Source: Streptomyces fradiae (GTDB lineage: Bacteria > Actinomycetota > Actinomycetes > Streptomycetales > Streptomycetaceae). From it: a stretch of 64,000 nt of DNA. The stretch spans positions 4,960,001 through 5,024,000 of the forward strand of contig NZ_CP065958.1 of the NCBI RefSeq assembly GCF_041270065.1. Reading direction: 5' to 3'. Position 1 is the stretch's first letter. Each line of letters opens with the position of its first letter. The position numbers and the translations under genes were made by a program. The notes below the pieces were generated by a model. The model was given only the letters and a program-made list of their open reading frames with translations, did no database searches and was not told the DNA's origin. Of the stretch, positions 43,805-52,273 are shown piece by piece.

Positions 43805-45193
43805 ATGACTGCGCTCGATGCTCCTCCCGTCACGGTCACATCCGCCCGCATGGACGCCCGCATGGACGGACGGATGCGGCTCGTCCTCGTCGTCCTCCTC
43901 GTCGCCCAGTTCATGCTGGCCGTCGACTTCTCGATCCTGAACGTCGCCCTGCCCGTCATCGGCGAAGGGCTCGGCTTCTCCCTCGGCGGTCTGCAGTGGA
44001 TCGCCACCTCCTTCGCCCTCGCCGCCGCCGGCTTCACCCTCCTCTTCGGGCGGATCGCCGACCTCGTCGGCCGCCGCCGGATCTTCCTCGGCGGCCTCGC
44101 CGTGCTCGGCGCCGCCTCGCTGGCCGGCGGGCTCGCCACCGGCCCCGAGCTCCTGATGGCCGCCCGCGTCGTCCACGGCCTCGCCACCGCCGCCGTCACC
44201 CCGGCCGGGCTCTCGCTGCTCACCTCGGCCTTCCCCGAGGGCCCGCTGCGCGACCGGGCGCTCGGGCTCAACGGGGCGCTGATGTCCGCCGGGTTCACCA
44301 CCGGCGCCGTCCTCGGCGGCGTCCTCACCGACCTGCTGTCCTGGCGCTGGGCCTTCTTCGTCAACGTGCCGGTCGCCGCCGCCGTGCTGCTCGTCGCCCC
44401 CGCCGTACTCAAGGAGAGCCGCCCCGCCGACCGGCCCCGGCTCGACGTGCCCGGCGCGATCACCGTCACCGGTGGTCTGCTCGCCCTCGTCTACGGACTC
44501 ACCGCGGCCGGCGAGCACGGCTGGACCGATCCCGCCGCCCTCGCGGCGCTCGCCGCGGCCGCCGTGCTGCTCACCGCCTTCCCGCTGGTCGAACGCCGGG
44601 CCGCGGCCCCGCTGGTCCCGGTCCGCGTCCTGAAGCGCCGCACCGTCGTCTGGGGCAACCTCGCCGGCCTCGTCGCCTTCGCCACCGAGACCTCGCTGGT
44701 CTTCCTGATGACCCTGCACCTCCAGGACGTGCTCGGCTTCTCCGCCCTCGCCGCCGGCCTGTCCTTCGGCGTCCTCGGCGCCGGCACCGTCCTCGGCGGC
44801 CTGCTCGCCCCCCGCTTCCTCGGCCGCTTCTCGCCCCGTACGGCGCTCATCGCGGGCGGCCTGCTGCAGGCCGCCGCCACGCTGGTCCTCGTCGACCCGT
44901 CGTACGGACTGCTGCTCGCCGCCACCTTCGCGGGCGGCGTCGGCAACATGCTCGCCATCGTCGCCTTCATGGTCACCGCCACCTCCGGCCTGCCCGATGC
45001 CGAACAGGGCATGGCCACCGGCATCGCCACCATGACCCAGCAGATCGGCATCACGCTCGGCACCCCGGTGATGAGCGCCGTCCTCGTCACGACGACCGCA
45101 CTCCCGGACGGCATCTCCCGGGCGGTCCTCGTCAACGCGGGCCTGGTCCTGGCGGGCGTCCTGACCTCGGCCCTCTTCCTGCGCCGCTGGTGA
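43805..45193 (+). CDS. MFS multidrug exporter (DHA2, EmrB/QacA-like)
   Basis: The 462-residue transporter has about 14 hydrophobic segments. Visible: AQFMLAVDFSILNVALPVIG (TM1 with the DHA2 D-x-x-I/V-V-N-V-A-L-P motif), GRIADLVGRRRIFLGGL (motif A), MSAGFTTGAVLGGVLTDLLSWRWAFFVNVP (motif C plus the W-R-W-x-F-x-I/V-N-x-P signature). A proton-coupled drug efflux pump, substrate unknown. ATG 43805 start; ATG 43850 is an alternative. It ends at a 22-bp terminator stem shared with pccE. Confidence 0.92.
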   Translation: MTALDAPPVTVTSARMDARMDGRMRLVLVVLLVAQFMLAVDFSILNVALPVIGEGLGFSLGGLQWIATSFALAAAGFTLLFGRIADLVGRRRIFLGGLAVLGAASLAGGLATGPELLMAARVVHGLATAAVTPAGLSLLTSAFPEGPLRDRALGLNGALMSAGFTTGAVLGGVLTDLLSWRWAFFVNVPVAAAVLLVAPAVLKESRPADRPRLDVPGAITVTGGLLALVYGLTAAGEHGWTDPAALAALAAAAVLLTAFPLVERRAAAPLVPVRVLKRRTVVWGNLAGLVAFATETSLVFLMTLHLQDVLGFSALAAGLSFGVLGAGTVLGGLLAPRFLGRFSPRTALIAGGLLQAAATLVLVDPSYGLLLAATFAGGVGNMLAIVAFMVTATSGLPDAEQGMATGIATMTQQIGITLGTPVMSAVLVTTTALPDGISRAVLVNAGLVLAGVLTSALFLRRW

Positions 45194-45214
45194 CCCGGTC
45201 CGGGCAGATCCGGG

Positions 45215-45266
45215 CGTACGGCGAAGGCCGGATCCCCCGCACAAGGGATCCGGCCTTCGCCGTACG
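45215..45266. terminator. Very strong bidirectional terminator
   Basis: A perfect 22-bp stem (45215-45236 / 45245-45266) with an 8-nt loop, between the convergent MFS and pccE genes. Confidence 0.9.
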
Positions 45267-45289
45267 AACGTGTCCGCGTACCGACGTGA

Positions 45290-45502
45290 CTAGACGGGCC
45301 AGTAGGACCGCGCCCACGACCGCGGGCCCGGCCGCGGCCGGACGCTGCGGGCGATGCGGGCCGGGTCGGACCAGCCCTCGGGGAGCTTCGGGCCGTCGCC
45401 CGCGGCGGCAGCCGCCGCCGTGGCCGCGGCCCGGGCCTGGACCACCGCCAGGGCGGCGGCCAGCTCCTCCGGGGTCGGGTTGCCTCGTACGACCTTGATC
45501 AC
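45290..45502 (-). CDS. pccE: Acyl-CoA carboxylase epsilon subunit
   Basis: 70 residues. VIKVVRGNPTPEELAAALAV is the hallmark of the small actinobacterial epsilon subunit, followed by an Ala-rich linker and WSDPARIARSVRPRPGPRSW. It binds the alpha and beta subunits and stimulates propionyl-CoA carboxylase. GTG 45502 follows AAGGAG; the gene starts 29 nt after the pccB stop and is cotranscribed with it. Confidence 0.9.
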   Translation of the reverse strand: MIKVVRGNPTPEELAAALAVVQARAAATAAAAAAGDGPKLPEGWSDPARIARSVRPRPGPRSWARSYWPV

Positions 45503-45531
45503 AACGGCTCCTTGAGGTCTCGGTCCAGGTC

Positions 45532-47136
45532 CTAGAGGGGGATGTTGCCGTGCTTCTTCGGAGGCAGGGATTCCCGCTTCGTACGCAGCTGACGCAGCCC
45601 CTTGACGATCTGCGGGCGGGTCTCGGACGGCAGGATCACCCCGTCGATGTAGCCGCGCTCGGCCGCGATGTACGGGTTGAGCAGGGTGTCCTCGTACTCC
45701 TGGATGAGCCGGGTGCGCACCGCCTCGATGTCCTCGCCGTTCGCCTCCGCCTCGGCCAGCGTGCGCCGGTGCAGGATGTTGACCGCGCCCTGCGCGCCCA
45801 TGACGGCGATCTGCGCGGTCGGCCAGGCCAGGTTGAGGTCGGCGCCCAGGTGCTTGGAGCCCATGACGTCGTACGCGCCGCCGAAGGCCTTGCGGGTGAT
45901 GACCGTGATCAGCGGGACGGTCGCCTCGGCGTACGCGTAGATCAGCTTCGCGCCGCGCCGGATGATGCCCTCGTGCTCCTGGCCGACGCCCGGCAGGAAG
46001 CCCGGCACGTCGACGAAGGTGAGGACGGGGATGTTGAAGGCGTCGCAGGTGCGGACGAAGCGCGCGGCCTTCTCGCTCGCGCCGATGTCGAGGCAACCGG
46101 CGAACTGCATCGGCTGGTTGGCGACCACGCCGACCGGGAAGCCCTCGACACGGCCGAAGCCGGTCAGGATGTTCGGCGCGAACAGCGCCTGGGTCTCCAG
46201 GAATTCGCCGTCGTCGAGGACGTGCTCGATGACGGTGTGCATGTCGTACGGCTGGTTCGCCGAGTCCGGGATCAGCGTGTCGAGCTCGCGGTCCTCGTCC
46301 GACGCCTCGGTCTCGGCGACCTCCGGGAAGGCGGGCGGCTCGGACAGGTTGTTCGAAGGCAGGTAGGACAGAAGGGACTTGACGTACTCGATCGCGTCCT
46401 TCTCGTCGCCCGACATGTGGTGGGCCACGCCCGAGGTCGAGTTGTGGGTGCGCGCGCCGCCCAGCTCCTCGAAGCCCACGTCCTCGCCGGTCACCGTCTT
46501 GATGACGTCGGGTCCGGTGATGAACATGTGCGAGGTCTGGTCCACCATCACCGTGAAGTCGGTGATCGCGGGCGAGTACACCGCGCCGCCCGCGCACGGG
46601 CCGACGATCAGCGAGATCTGCGGGATCACGCCGGACGCGTGGGTGTTGCGGCGGAAGATCTCGCCGTACATGCCGAGCGCGCTCACGCCCTCCTGGATGC
46701 GGGCGCCGCCGGAGTCGTTGATGCCGACGACCGGGCAGCCCGTCTTCAGGGCGAAGTCCATGACCTTGATGATCTTCTGGCCGTAGGTCTCGCCGAGCGC
46801 GCCGCCGAAGACGGTGAAGTCCTGCGAGAAGACCGCGACCGGGCGCCCGTCCACGGTGCCGTAGCCGGTGACGACGCCGTCGCCGTACGGCCGGTTCTTC
46901 TCCAGGCCGAAGTTGGTCGACCGGTGCCGGGCCAGCTCGTCCAGCTCCACGAACGAACCTTCGTCGAGCAGCAGTGCGATCCGCTCCCGCGCGGTCAGCT
47001 TCCCCTTCGCGTGCTGCTTCTCCACCGCCCGCTCGGAACCGGCGTGGGTGGCCTCGCCGATCCGGCGCTGCAGATCCGCGATCTTGCCCGCGGTCGTGTG
47101 AATGTCGATCTGGTGGTGCTCTGCCGGCTCGGACAT
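45532..47136 (-). CDS. pccB: Propionyl-CoA carboxylase beta subunit
   Basis: The 534-residue carboxyltransferase beta subunit moves CO2 from carboxybiotin to propionyl-CoA, making methylmalonyl-CoA for polyketides and odd-chain metabolism. Features: [40 protein letters not shown] (oxyanion loop), [17 protein letters not shown], and [15 protein letters not shown]. The Asp of AYD (residue 423 here) corresponds to Asp422 of S. coelicolor PccB, which sets preference for propionyl- over acetyl-CoA (AccB has Ile). ATG 47136; divergent from birA. Confidence 0.94.
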   Translation of the reverse strand: MSEPAEHHQIDIHTTAGKIADLQRRIGEATHAGSERAVEKQHAKGKLTARERIALLLDEGSFVELDELARHRSTNFGLEKNRPYGDGVVTGYGTVDGRPVAVFSQDFTVFGGALGETYGQKIIKVMDFALKTGCPVVGINDSGGARIQEGVSALGMYGEIFRRNTHASGVIPQISLIVGPCAGGAVYSPAITDFTVMVDQTSHMFITGPDVIKTVTGEDVGFEELGGARTHNSTSGVAHHMSGDEKDAIEYVKSLLSYLPSNNLSEPPAFPEVAETEASDEDRELDTLIPDSANQPYDMHTVIEHVLDDGEFLETQALFAPNILTGFGRVEGFPVGVVANQPMQFAGCLDIGASEKAARFVRTCDAFNIPVLTFVDVPGFLPGVGQEHEGIIRRGAKLIYAYAEATVPLITVITRKAFGGAYDVMGSKHLGADLNLAWPTAQIAVMGAQGAVNILHRRTLAEAEANGEDIEAVRTRLIQEYEDTLLNPYIAAERGYIDGVILPSETRPQIVKGLRQLRTKRESLPPKKHGNIPL

Positions 47137-47212
47137 CGGGATGCGGCTCCCTGCCTGGTCACGGGGGGTTCGTTGACTACGAATGGGCTACTGCCCTGCT
47201 ACTGACCCGTAG

Positions 47213-47230
47213 CGTATCGGCGTCGATACG
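47213..47230. promoter_or_regulatory. 18-bp palindrome in the pccB-birA intergenic region
   Basis: CGTATCG-GCGT-CGATACG, exact 7-bp arms, between the divergent starts of pccB and birA. Operator-like; the binding protein is unknown. Confidence 0.45.
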
Positions 47231-47270
47231 GTTCGGCAGTGCGGCGTTTGCCACACCTACGCTGGCTTGC

Positions 47271-48122
47271 ATGACGTCCTCCCAAGGCTCCGCGGGACGC
47301 TGGTCCGACCTCGACCGGCCCCCTCTGAACGCTCCCGCCCTGCGCCACGCCCTCGTGCTCCCCGGCGGACTGTGGACCTCCCTCGATGTCGTCGAGTCCA
47401 CCGGTTCCACCAACTCCGACCTCGCCGCCCGCGCCGACGAACTCCCCGAGGGCGCGGTACTCGTCGCCGAGCAGCAGACCTCCGGACGCGGCCGGCTCGA
47501 CCGCACCTGGACCGCCCCCGCCCGCTCCGGCATCTTCGTCTCCGTCCTCCTCAAGCCCGCCGTGCCCGTGCACCGCTGGGGCTGGCTGCCGCTGCTCACC
47601 GGAGTCGCCGCCGCGACCGGCCTCGGCAAGGCCGCCGGCGCCGCGCTCTCCCTCAAGTGGCCCAACGACCTCCTGGTGAAGGTCGGCGGCGAGGAACGCA
47701 AGACCGGCGGCATCCTCGCCGAGCGGGCCGGCGCCGACGGCGTCGTCGTCGGCCTCGGCATCAATGTCACCCTCCGTGAGGACGAGCTCCCGGTGCCCGC
47801 CGCCGGCTCGCTGCTCCTCGCCGACGCCGTCTCCACCGACCGCGACACCCTGCTGCGGGCCGTCCTGCGCTCCCTGGAGCAGTGGTACGGCGACTGGGTA
47901 CGGGCCGACGGCGACCCCGCCGCCTCGGGCCTCCAGCAGGCCTACGAGGCGGGCTGCGCGACCCTCGGCCGCCGGGTCCGCGCCGACCTGCCCGGCGAGC
48001 GGATGCTGGAGGGCGACGCGGTCGGCGTCGACGGCGACGGACGGCTCGTCGTCGAGACGGAGGGCGGCGGTACGGAGGCGGTCGCGGCCGGCGACATCGT
48101 CCATCTGAGGGCCGCCGACTGA
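47271..48122 (+). CDS. birA: Biotin--[acetyl-CoA-carboxylase] ligase (no DNA-binding domain)
   Basis: 283 residues. Catalytic core: VVESTGSTNSDLAARA, EQQTSGRGRLDRTWTAPA (biotin/ATP loop), GIFVSVLLKP, LSLKWPNDLLV (biotin-binding K-W-P-N-D), RKTGGILAER and VVGLGINVT, plus the C-terminal SH3-like cap (MLEGDAVGVDGDGRLVVE). The N-terminal helix-turn-helix of E. coli BirA is absent, so this is a class I ligase and not a repressor. It biotinylates AccA2. TACGCT at 47258-47263 implies a leaderless start at ATG 47271. Confidence 0.93.
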   Translation: MTSSQGSAGRWSDLDRPPLNAPALRHALVLPGGLWTSLDVVESTGSTNSDLAARADELPEGAVLVAEQQTSGRGRLDRTWTAPARSGIFVSVLLKPAVPVHRWGWLPLLTGVAAATGLGKAAGAALSLKWPNDLLVKVGGEERKTGGILAERAGADGVVVGLGINVTLREDELPVPAAGSLLLADAVSTDRDTLLRAVLRSLEQWYGDWVRADGDPAASGLQQAYEAGCATLGRRVRADLPGERMLEGDAVGVDGDGRLVVETEGGGTEAVAAGDIVHLRAAD

Positions 48123-48133
48123 GCGCTCTTCCA

Positions 48134-48175
48134 CCCGAACCGGTCCCGTACGTCGTGGTGTGGGACCGGTTCGGG
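48134..48175 (+). terminator. Terminator after birA
   Basis: A perfect 14-bp stem CCCGAACCGGTCCC with a 14-nt loop. Confidence 0.75.
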
Positions 48176-48279
48176 GGCCGGTTCGGGCGTGAGCCAGCAC
48201 ACACCTGTCGTATCGTTGAGCGCGATCCACGCGACAGATCGGCAGGACAAGTGGGCAGGGAACGGGCAGGAGGCGGCCG

Positions 48280-49458
48280 GTGACCGTCGACGACGCGAGC
48301 AACGGCGCCGACGACGCGGACAACGGCGCCGGGGCCGAGGCCGAAGAGCCACCCCCCACCCCCACGTACCCGACACCCCACCATGTCGTCGACCACACGG
48401 CCGAGCCGACCGACGACCCCCTCGCGATCCGCCTCGAACAGCTCATCCTCGGCGCCGACCGCCGCTACACGCCCTTCCAGGCCGCCCGCACCGCCGGCGT
48501 CTCCATGGAGCTCGCCTCCCGCTTCTGGCGCGCCATGGGCTTCGCCGACATCGGCCAGGCCAAGGCGCTCACCGAGGCCGACGTCCTCGCGCTGCGCCGG
48601 CTCGCCGGTCTCGTCGAGGCCGGGCTGCTCAGCGAGCCGATGGCCGTGCAGGTCGCCCGCTCCACCGGCCAGACCACCGCGCGCCTCGCCGAATGGCAGA
48701 TCGACTCCTTCCTGGAGGGCCTCACCGATCCGCCCGAGCCCGGCATGACCCGCGCCGAGGTCACGTACCCCCTGGTCGAGCTGCTGCTGCCCGAGCTGGA
48801 GGAGTTCCTGATCTACGTGTGGCGCCGCCAGCTCGCCGCCGCCACCGGCCGGGTCGTGCAGGCCGCCGACGACGAGGAGATGGTCGACCGGCGGCTCGCG
48901 GTCGGCTTCGCCGACCTCGTCGGCTTCACCCGGCTCACCCGCCGCCTGGAGGAGGAGGAGCTCGGCGAGCTCGTCGAGGCCTTCGAGACCACCTGCGCCG
49001 ACCTGGTCGCCGCGCACGGCGGCCGGCTCATCAAGACCCTCGGCGACGAGGTCCTCTACTGCGCCGACGACGCCGGCACGGCCGCCGAGATCGGCCTGCG
49101 GCTCATCGAGACCCTCAGCCACGACGAGACCATGCCCGCGCTCCGCGTCGGCCTCGCCTTCGGCGCGGTCACGACCCGGATGGGCGACGTCTTCGGCACG
49201 ACCGTGAACCTGGCCAGCCGGCTCACCTCGATAGCGCCCAAGGACGCCGTCCTGGTCGACAGCTCCCTCGCCGAGGAGCTGACCAGGGCCGGCGCGGCGC
49301 CCGTCTCCGAGACGCAGGCGGCGGAGGAGGCCGCCCGCGCCGAGAAGGAGGGCGACAAGGCGCCCACGTACCGCTTCGCGCTCCAGCCGATGTGGCAGCG
49401 ACCGGTGCGTGGACTGGGTGTCGTGGAGCCCTGGCTGCTGAGCCGCCGTCCCACCTAA
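48280..49458 (+). CDS. cya: Class III adenylate cyclase
   Basis: 392 residues. An acidic disordered start (to ~45), an N-terminal regulatory helical domain (~50-170, RRYTPFQAARTAGVSMELAS), then the class III cyclase domain (~200-360): VGFADLVGFTRLTRRLEEEE (metal Asp), GGRLIKTLGDEVLYCADDA (second metal Asp, purine Lys), RVGLAFGAVTTRMGDVFGTTVNLASRLTSIA. Makes cAMP, which in S. coelicolor is needed for normal germination and development. GTG 48280 has GCAGGAGG upstream. Soluble; no membrane segment. Confidence 0.92.
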   Translation: MTVDDASNGADDADNGAGAEAEEPPPTPTYPTPHHVVDHTAEPTDDPLAIRLEQLILGADRRYTPFQAARTAGVSMELASRFWRAMGFADIGQAKALTEADVLALRRLAGLVEAGLLSEPMAVQVARSTGQTTARLAEWQIDSFLEGLTDPPEPGMTRAEVTYPLVELLLPELEEFLIYVWRRQLAAATGRVVQAADDEEMVDRRLAVGFADLVGFTRLTRRLEEEELGELVEAFETTCADLVAAHGGRLIKTLGDEVLYCADDAGTAAEIGLRLIETLSHDETMPALRVGLAFGAVTTRMGDVFGTTVNLASRLTSIAPKDAVLVDSSLAEELTRAGAAPVSETQAAEEAARAEKEGDKAPTYRFALQPMWQRPVRGLGVVEPWLLSRRPT

Positions 49459-49469
49459 GATCTGCGGTG

Positions 49470-49494
49470 AACAGCCGTTAACAGCCGTTAACAG
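49470..49494. repeat. Short tandem repeat (period 10) upstream of enoyl-CoA hydratase
   Basis: AACAGCCGTT repeated twice and followed by AACAGG; GTTAAC occurs at each junction. Lies in the 68-bp gap after cya. Confidence 0.5.
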
Positions 49495-49526
49495 GCTTCG
49501 GCCGGGGACCGGGAGGGTGGACGACG

Positions 49527-50330
49527 ATGTCCGAGCAGTCCGAGCAGCGCTTTGGTGAGTTCGTGGCGGTACGGAAGGACGAGCGCGGGCATGTCGCCGA
49601 GCTCGTCCTGGACCGGCCCAAGGCGATGAACGCGGTCTCCTCGGAGATGGCCCGCTCCATCGGCGCCGCCTGCGCCGCGCTCGCCGCCGACCCGGCCGTC
49701 CGGGTCACGGTCGTCACCTCCTCCAACGACCGGGCCTTCTGCGTCGGCGCCGACCTCAAGGAGCGCAACTCCTTCAGCGACGCCGAGCTGGTCCGGCAGC
49801 GGCCGGTCGCCCGCGCCGCGTACACCGGCGTCCTGGAACTGCCGATGCCGACCGTCGCGGCCGTGCACGGCTTCGCGCTCGGCGGGGGTTACGAGCTGGC
49901 GCTGGCCTGCGACGTGATCGTGGCGGACGCGAGCACCGTCGTGGGCCTGCCCGAGGTCTCGGTGGGCGTGATCCCCGGCGGCGGCGGCACCCAGCTGCTG
50001 CCGCGCCGGGTGGGCGCCGCCCGGGCCGCCGAGCTGGTCTTCACGGCCCGCCGGGTGGAGGCCGCCGAGGCCCGCGAGCTGGGGCTCGTGGACCTCGTGG
50101 AGCGCGACGCCAAGGTGGCCGCGATGGAGCTCGCCGCCCGGATCGCGGTGAACTCGCCGGTCGGCCTGCGCGCCGCCAAGAAGGCCATGCGGCTCGGCCA
50201 GGGCCTGGACCTGCGGGCGGGCCTTGAGGTCGAGGACGCGGCCTGGAGGTCGGTGGCCTTCTCCGGGGACCGGGCGGAGGGCGTCGCGGCGTTCAACGAG
50301 AAGCGGAAGCCGGAGTGGCCGGGCGAGTGA
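49527..50330 (+). CDS. Enoyl-CoA hydratase/isomerase family protein
   Basis: The 267-residue crotonase-fold protein has VLDRPKAMNAVSSEMARSI, RAFCVGADLKERNSF (first oxyanion loop), AAVHGFALGGGYELALACDVIVAD (second oxyanion), and LPEVSVGVIPGGGGTQLLPRRVG (catalytic Glu). The second Glu of the fold is in the expected position range, so hydratase activity is likely, substrate chain length unknown. Start ATG 49527 follows GGGAGG. Downstream of cya in the same direction. Confidence 0.9.
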   Translation: MSEQSEQRFGEFVAVRKDERGHVAELVLDRPKAMNAVSSEMARSIGAACAALAADPAVRVTVVTSSNDRAFCVGADLKERNSFSDAELVRQRPVARAAYTGVLELPMPTVAAVHGFALGGGYELALACDVIVADASTVVGLPEVSVGVIPGGGGTQLLPRRVGAARAAELVFTARRVEAAEARELGLVDLVERDAKVAAMELAARIAVNSPVGLRAAKKAMRLGQGLDLRAGLEVEDAAWRSVAFSGDRAEGVAAFNEKRKPEWPGE

Positions 50331-50388
50331 GTGCGGGGAGCTGGGCAGGGCGCCGCTCGTGTGCAATTGCTCCCGATTTTCACTATAT

Positions 50389-50403
50389 GTAACTTTCTGT
50401 GAC
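50389..50403. promoter_or_regulatory. Possible BldD box upstream of diguanylate cyclase
   Basis: GTAACTTTCTGTGAC has T-n-A-C and G-T-n-A in the right register of the BldD consensus but lacks the central C and G. It lies in an AT-rich promoter island. Confidence 0.3.
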
Positions 50404-50446
50404 GTCTCGGAAGGGAAAACGGATCATTCCTCCCTAAGCTGGAGGA

Positions 50447-51562
50447 ATGGGTGAGGACGTGCGGCTGCGGGCCGTAGTGGCGCTGGCTCAGGCGATGGCG
50501 GCGGCGCACACTCCGCGGGAGTTCTGGCGGGCCGCCGCGCTGGGCGCCTGCGAGGGGCTCGGCGGCAGCTTCGCCGCGCTCTCGGTCTGGGAGCGCGACC
50601 ACGGCCGGCTGAAGGTCCTGGTGAACGCCGGGTCGCGGGCGGAGGGCGAGGAGGAGTTCCCCGACGCCGAGACGTACCCGGTGCACCAGTTCCCGGAGAT
50701 CACTGAGTTCCTGCACGAGCAGTGGGCGGGCGGCGGCGAGCCCGACGCCTGGGTGGAGACCGCCGACGACCGGGTCCCCACCGGCCGGGTCACCGGCCTG
50801 CGGCGGCGCGGGCGCGGCTGCTGCGTGGTCGCGCCGATCGTGCTGCACGGGCGGGCCTGGGGCGAGCTGTACGTGGCGCGCCCGGCCGGCGCGCAGCCCT
50901 TCGACCGCGACGACGCCGACTTCGCCACCGTCCTCGCCGCCGTCGTGGCGGCCGGCATCGCCCAGGCCGAGCGCCTGGAGGAGGTCCGCAAGCTCGCCTT
51001 CACGGACCCGCTGACCGGCCTCGCCAACCGCCGGGCGGTCGACGCCCGGCTCGACGAGGCGATCGAGCGCTACCGCGAGGACGGCTCCGTCGTGAGCCTC
51101 CTCGTCTGCGACCTCAACGGCCTCAAGCGCGTCAACGACACCCACGGCCACGCCGTCGGTGACCGCCTCCTGGAACGGTTCGGCTCCGTCCTCTCCCGCT
51201 GCGGCGCCATGCTCCCCGGTGCCCTCGCGGCCCGCCTCGGCGGCGACGAGTTCTGCCTGCTGTCCGTCGGCCCGACGGCCGACGAGGTCGTCGCCGTCGC
51301 CGAGGAGCTGTGCGTACGGGCCGCGGAGCTGGAGCTCGGCGAGGGCGTCGCCTGCGGAGTCGCCTCCACCGGCGACCCCATCGGCCCCCTCAAGTCCGCC
51401 CGCCGCCTCTTCCGCCTCGCCGACGCCGCCCAGTACCAGGCGAAGGCCGCCCGCTCGTCGAAACCGGTCGTCGCGGGCCGCGACGGCACGGTGATCCGCC
51501 TGGCGGACGCCCCGCCGGGGGCGCGGGACCGGCGACGGTTCAGGGACGCGCCGCCGAGGTGA
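50447..51562 (+). CDS. GAF-GGDEF diguanylate cyclase
   Basis: 371 residues. A GAF-like sensor (~1-165) and an active GGDEF domain (~175-340) with LAFTDPLTGLANRRAVDARL, NGLKRVNDTHGHAVGDRLL and RLGGDEFCLL (intact G-G-D-E-F). It synthesises c-di-GMP, which through BldD blocks entry into sporulation in Streptomyces. No EAL domain and no membrane segment. TAAGCT (50435-50440) ends 6 nt before the ATG, so the message is likely leaderless; alternatively GGAGG is present but only 1 nt from the ATG and inside a hairpin (50426-50448). I believe the S. coelicolor orthologue is SCO4931 (CdgE), unverified. Confidence 0.9.
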   Translation: MGEDVRLRAVVALAQAMAAAHTPREFWRAAALGACEGLGGSFAALSVWERDHGRLKVLVNAGSRAEGEEEFPDAETYPVHQFPEITEFLHEQWAGGGEPDAWVETADDRVPTGRVTGLRRRGRGCCVVAPIVLHGRAWGELYVARPAGAQPFDRDDADFATVLAAVVAAGIAQAERLEEVRKLAFTDPLTGLANRRAVDARLDEAIERYREDGSVVSLLVCDLNGLKRVNDTHGHAVGDRLLERFGSVLSRCGAMLPGALAARLGGDEFCLLSVGPTADEVVAVAEELCVRAAELELGEGVACGVASTGDPIGPLKSARRLFRLADAAQYQAKAARSSKPVVAGRDGTVIRLADAPPGARDRRRFRDAPPR

Positions 51563-51631
51563 CCCGGCCCGTTCGCCCGAACTCCGTGATATTCAAGTGC
51601 GGCTGACGGTAGATCATGAACGGGGTGAACG

Positions 51632-52273
51632 ATGCTTCAGAGGACACGTGGTGCGGTCATAGGGGCGGCGCTGGTGCTGGCGCTGGCGGGCTGCTCGGGC
51701 GGCGGCGCGGATGGCGGGGACGGCGGGAAGGGCGGAAGCGGGGGCGGCGGCGTGGCCGACGCGCCGTTCAACCCGTCCCAGGTGGCCCAGGCCATCCCGA
51801 GCAAGCTCGCCGCCCCGAAGGGCTGGAACGCCCAGGAACCGCGCGTCCTCGACGGAAGCGCCGCCCAGCAGCAGTGCCAGACGCAGGGCCAGTGGAACTG
51901 CGCCGGGCTCACCGCTCAGGCGACGACCCGGCAGGCCGACTACGAGACGAACGGCGACAAGGACGTGGACGTGCTGTTCACCCTCCTCGCCTACGACTCC
52001 GTCGACAACGCCAAGGCGGGCCTGAAGGCGGCGGTCGCCGAGACCCACAAGGACGCGAACGCCAAGACCACACCGCTGACCCTGGACGCCGGCGCCGACG
52101 AGACGGACGCCTTCACGGAGGAGGGATACGCGACCGTGTCGCTGCGCGTCGGCTCCGTCGTGGCCGTGATGTTCGGCGAGAACCTCCCCAAGGATCACGA
52201 CATCCAGTCCTTCGCCAAGCTCCAGGTCGACCGCATCACCACGTCCGCGACCGGCAAGAACCCGGACGCCTAG
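51632..52273 (+). CDS. Secreted lipoprotein, unknown function
   Basis: 213 residues. A lipoprotein signal (VIGAALVLALAGC, Cys ~21) is followed by a long Gly/Asp tether and a ~160-residue domain (QAIPSKLAAPKGWNAQEPRV... QQQCQTQGQWNCAGLTAQA... VSLRVGSVVAVMFGENLPK) with two cysteines that may pair. No recognised family; the pattern is like small substrate- or wall-associated lipoproteins of Streptomyces. It overlaps the convergent next gene by 4 nt (CTAG). Confidence 0.8.
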   Translation: MLQRTRGAVIGAALVLALAGCSGGGADGGDGGKGGSGGGGVADAPFNPSQVAQAIPSKLAAPKGWNAQEPRVLDGSAAQQQCQTQGQWNCAGLTAQATTRQADYETNGDKDVDVLFTLLAYDSVDNAKAGLKAAVAETHKDANAKTTPLTLDAGADETDAFTEEGYATVSLRVGSVVAVMFGENLPKDHDIQSFAKLQVDRITTSATGKNPDA

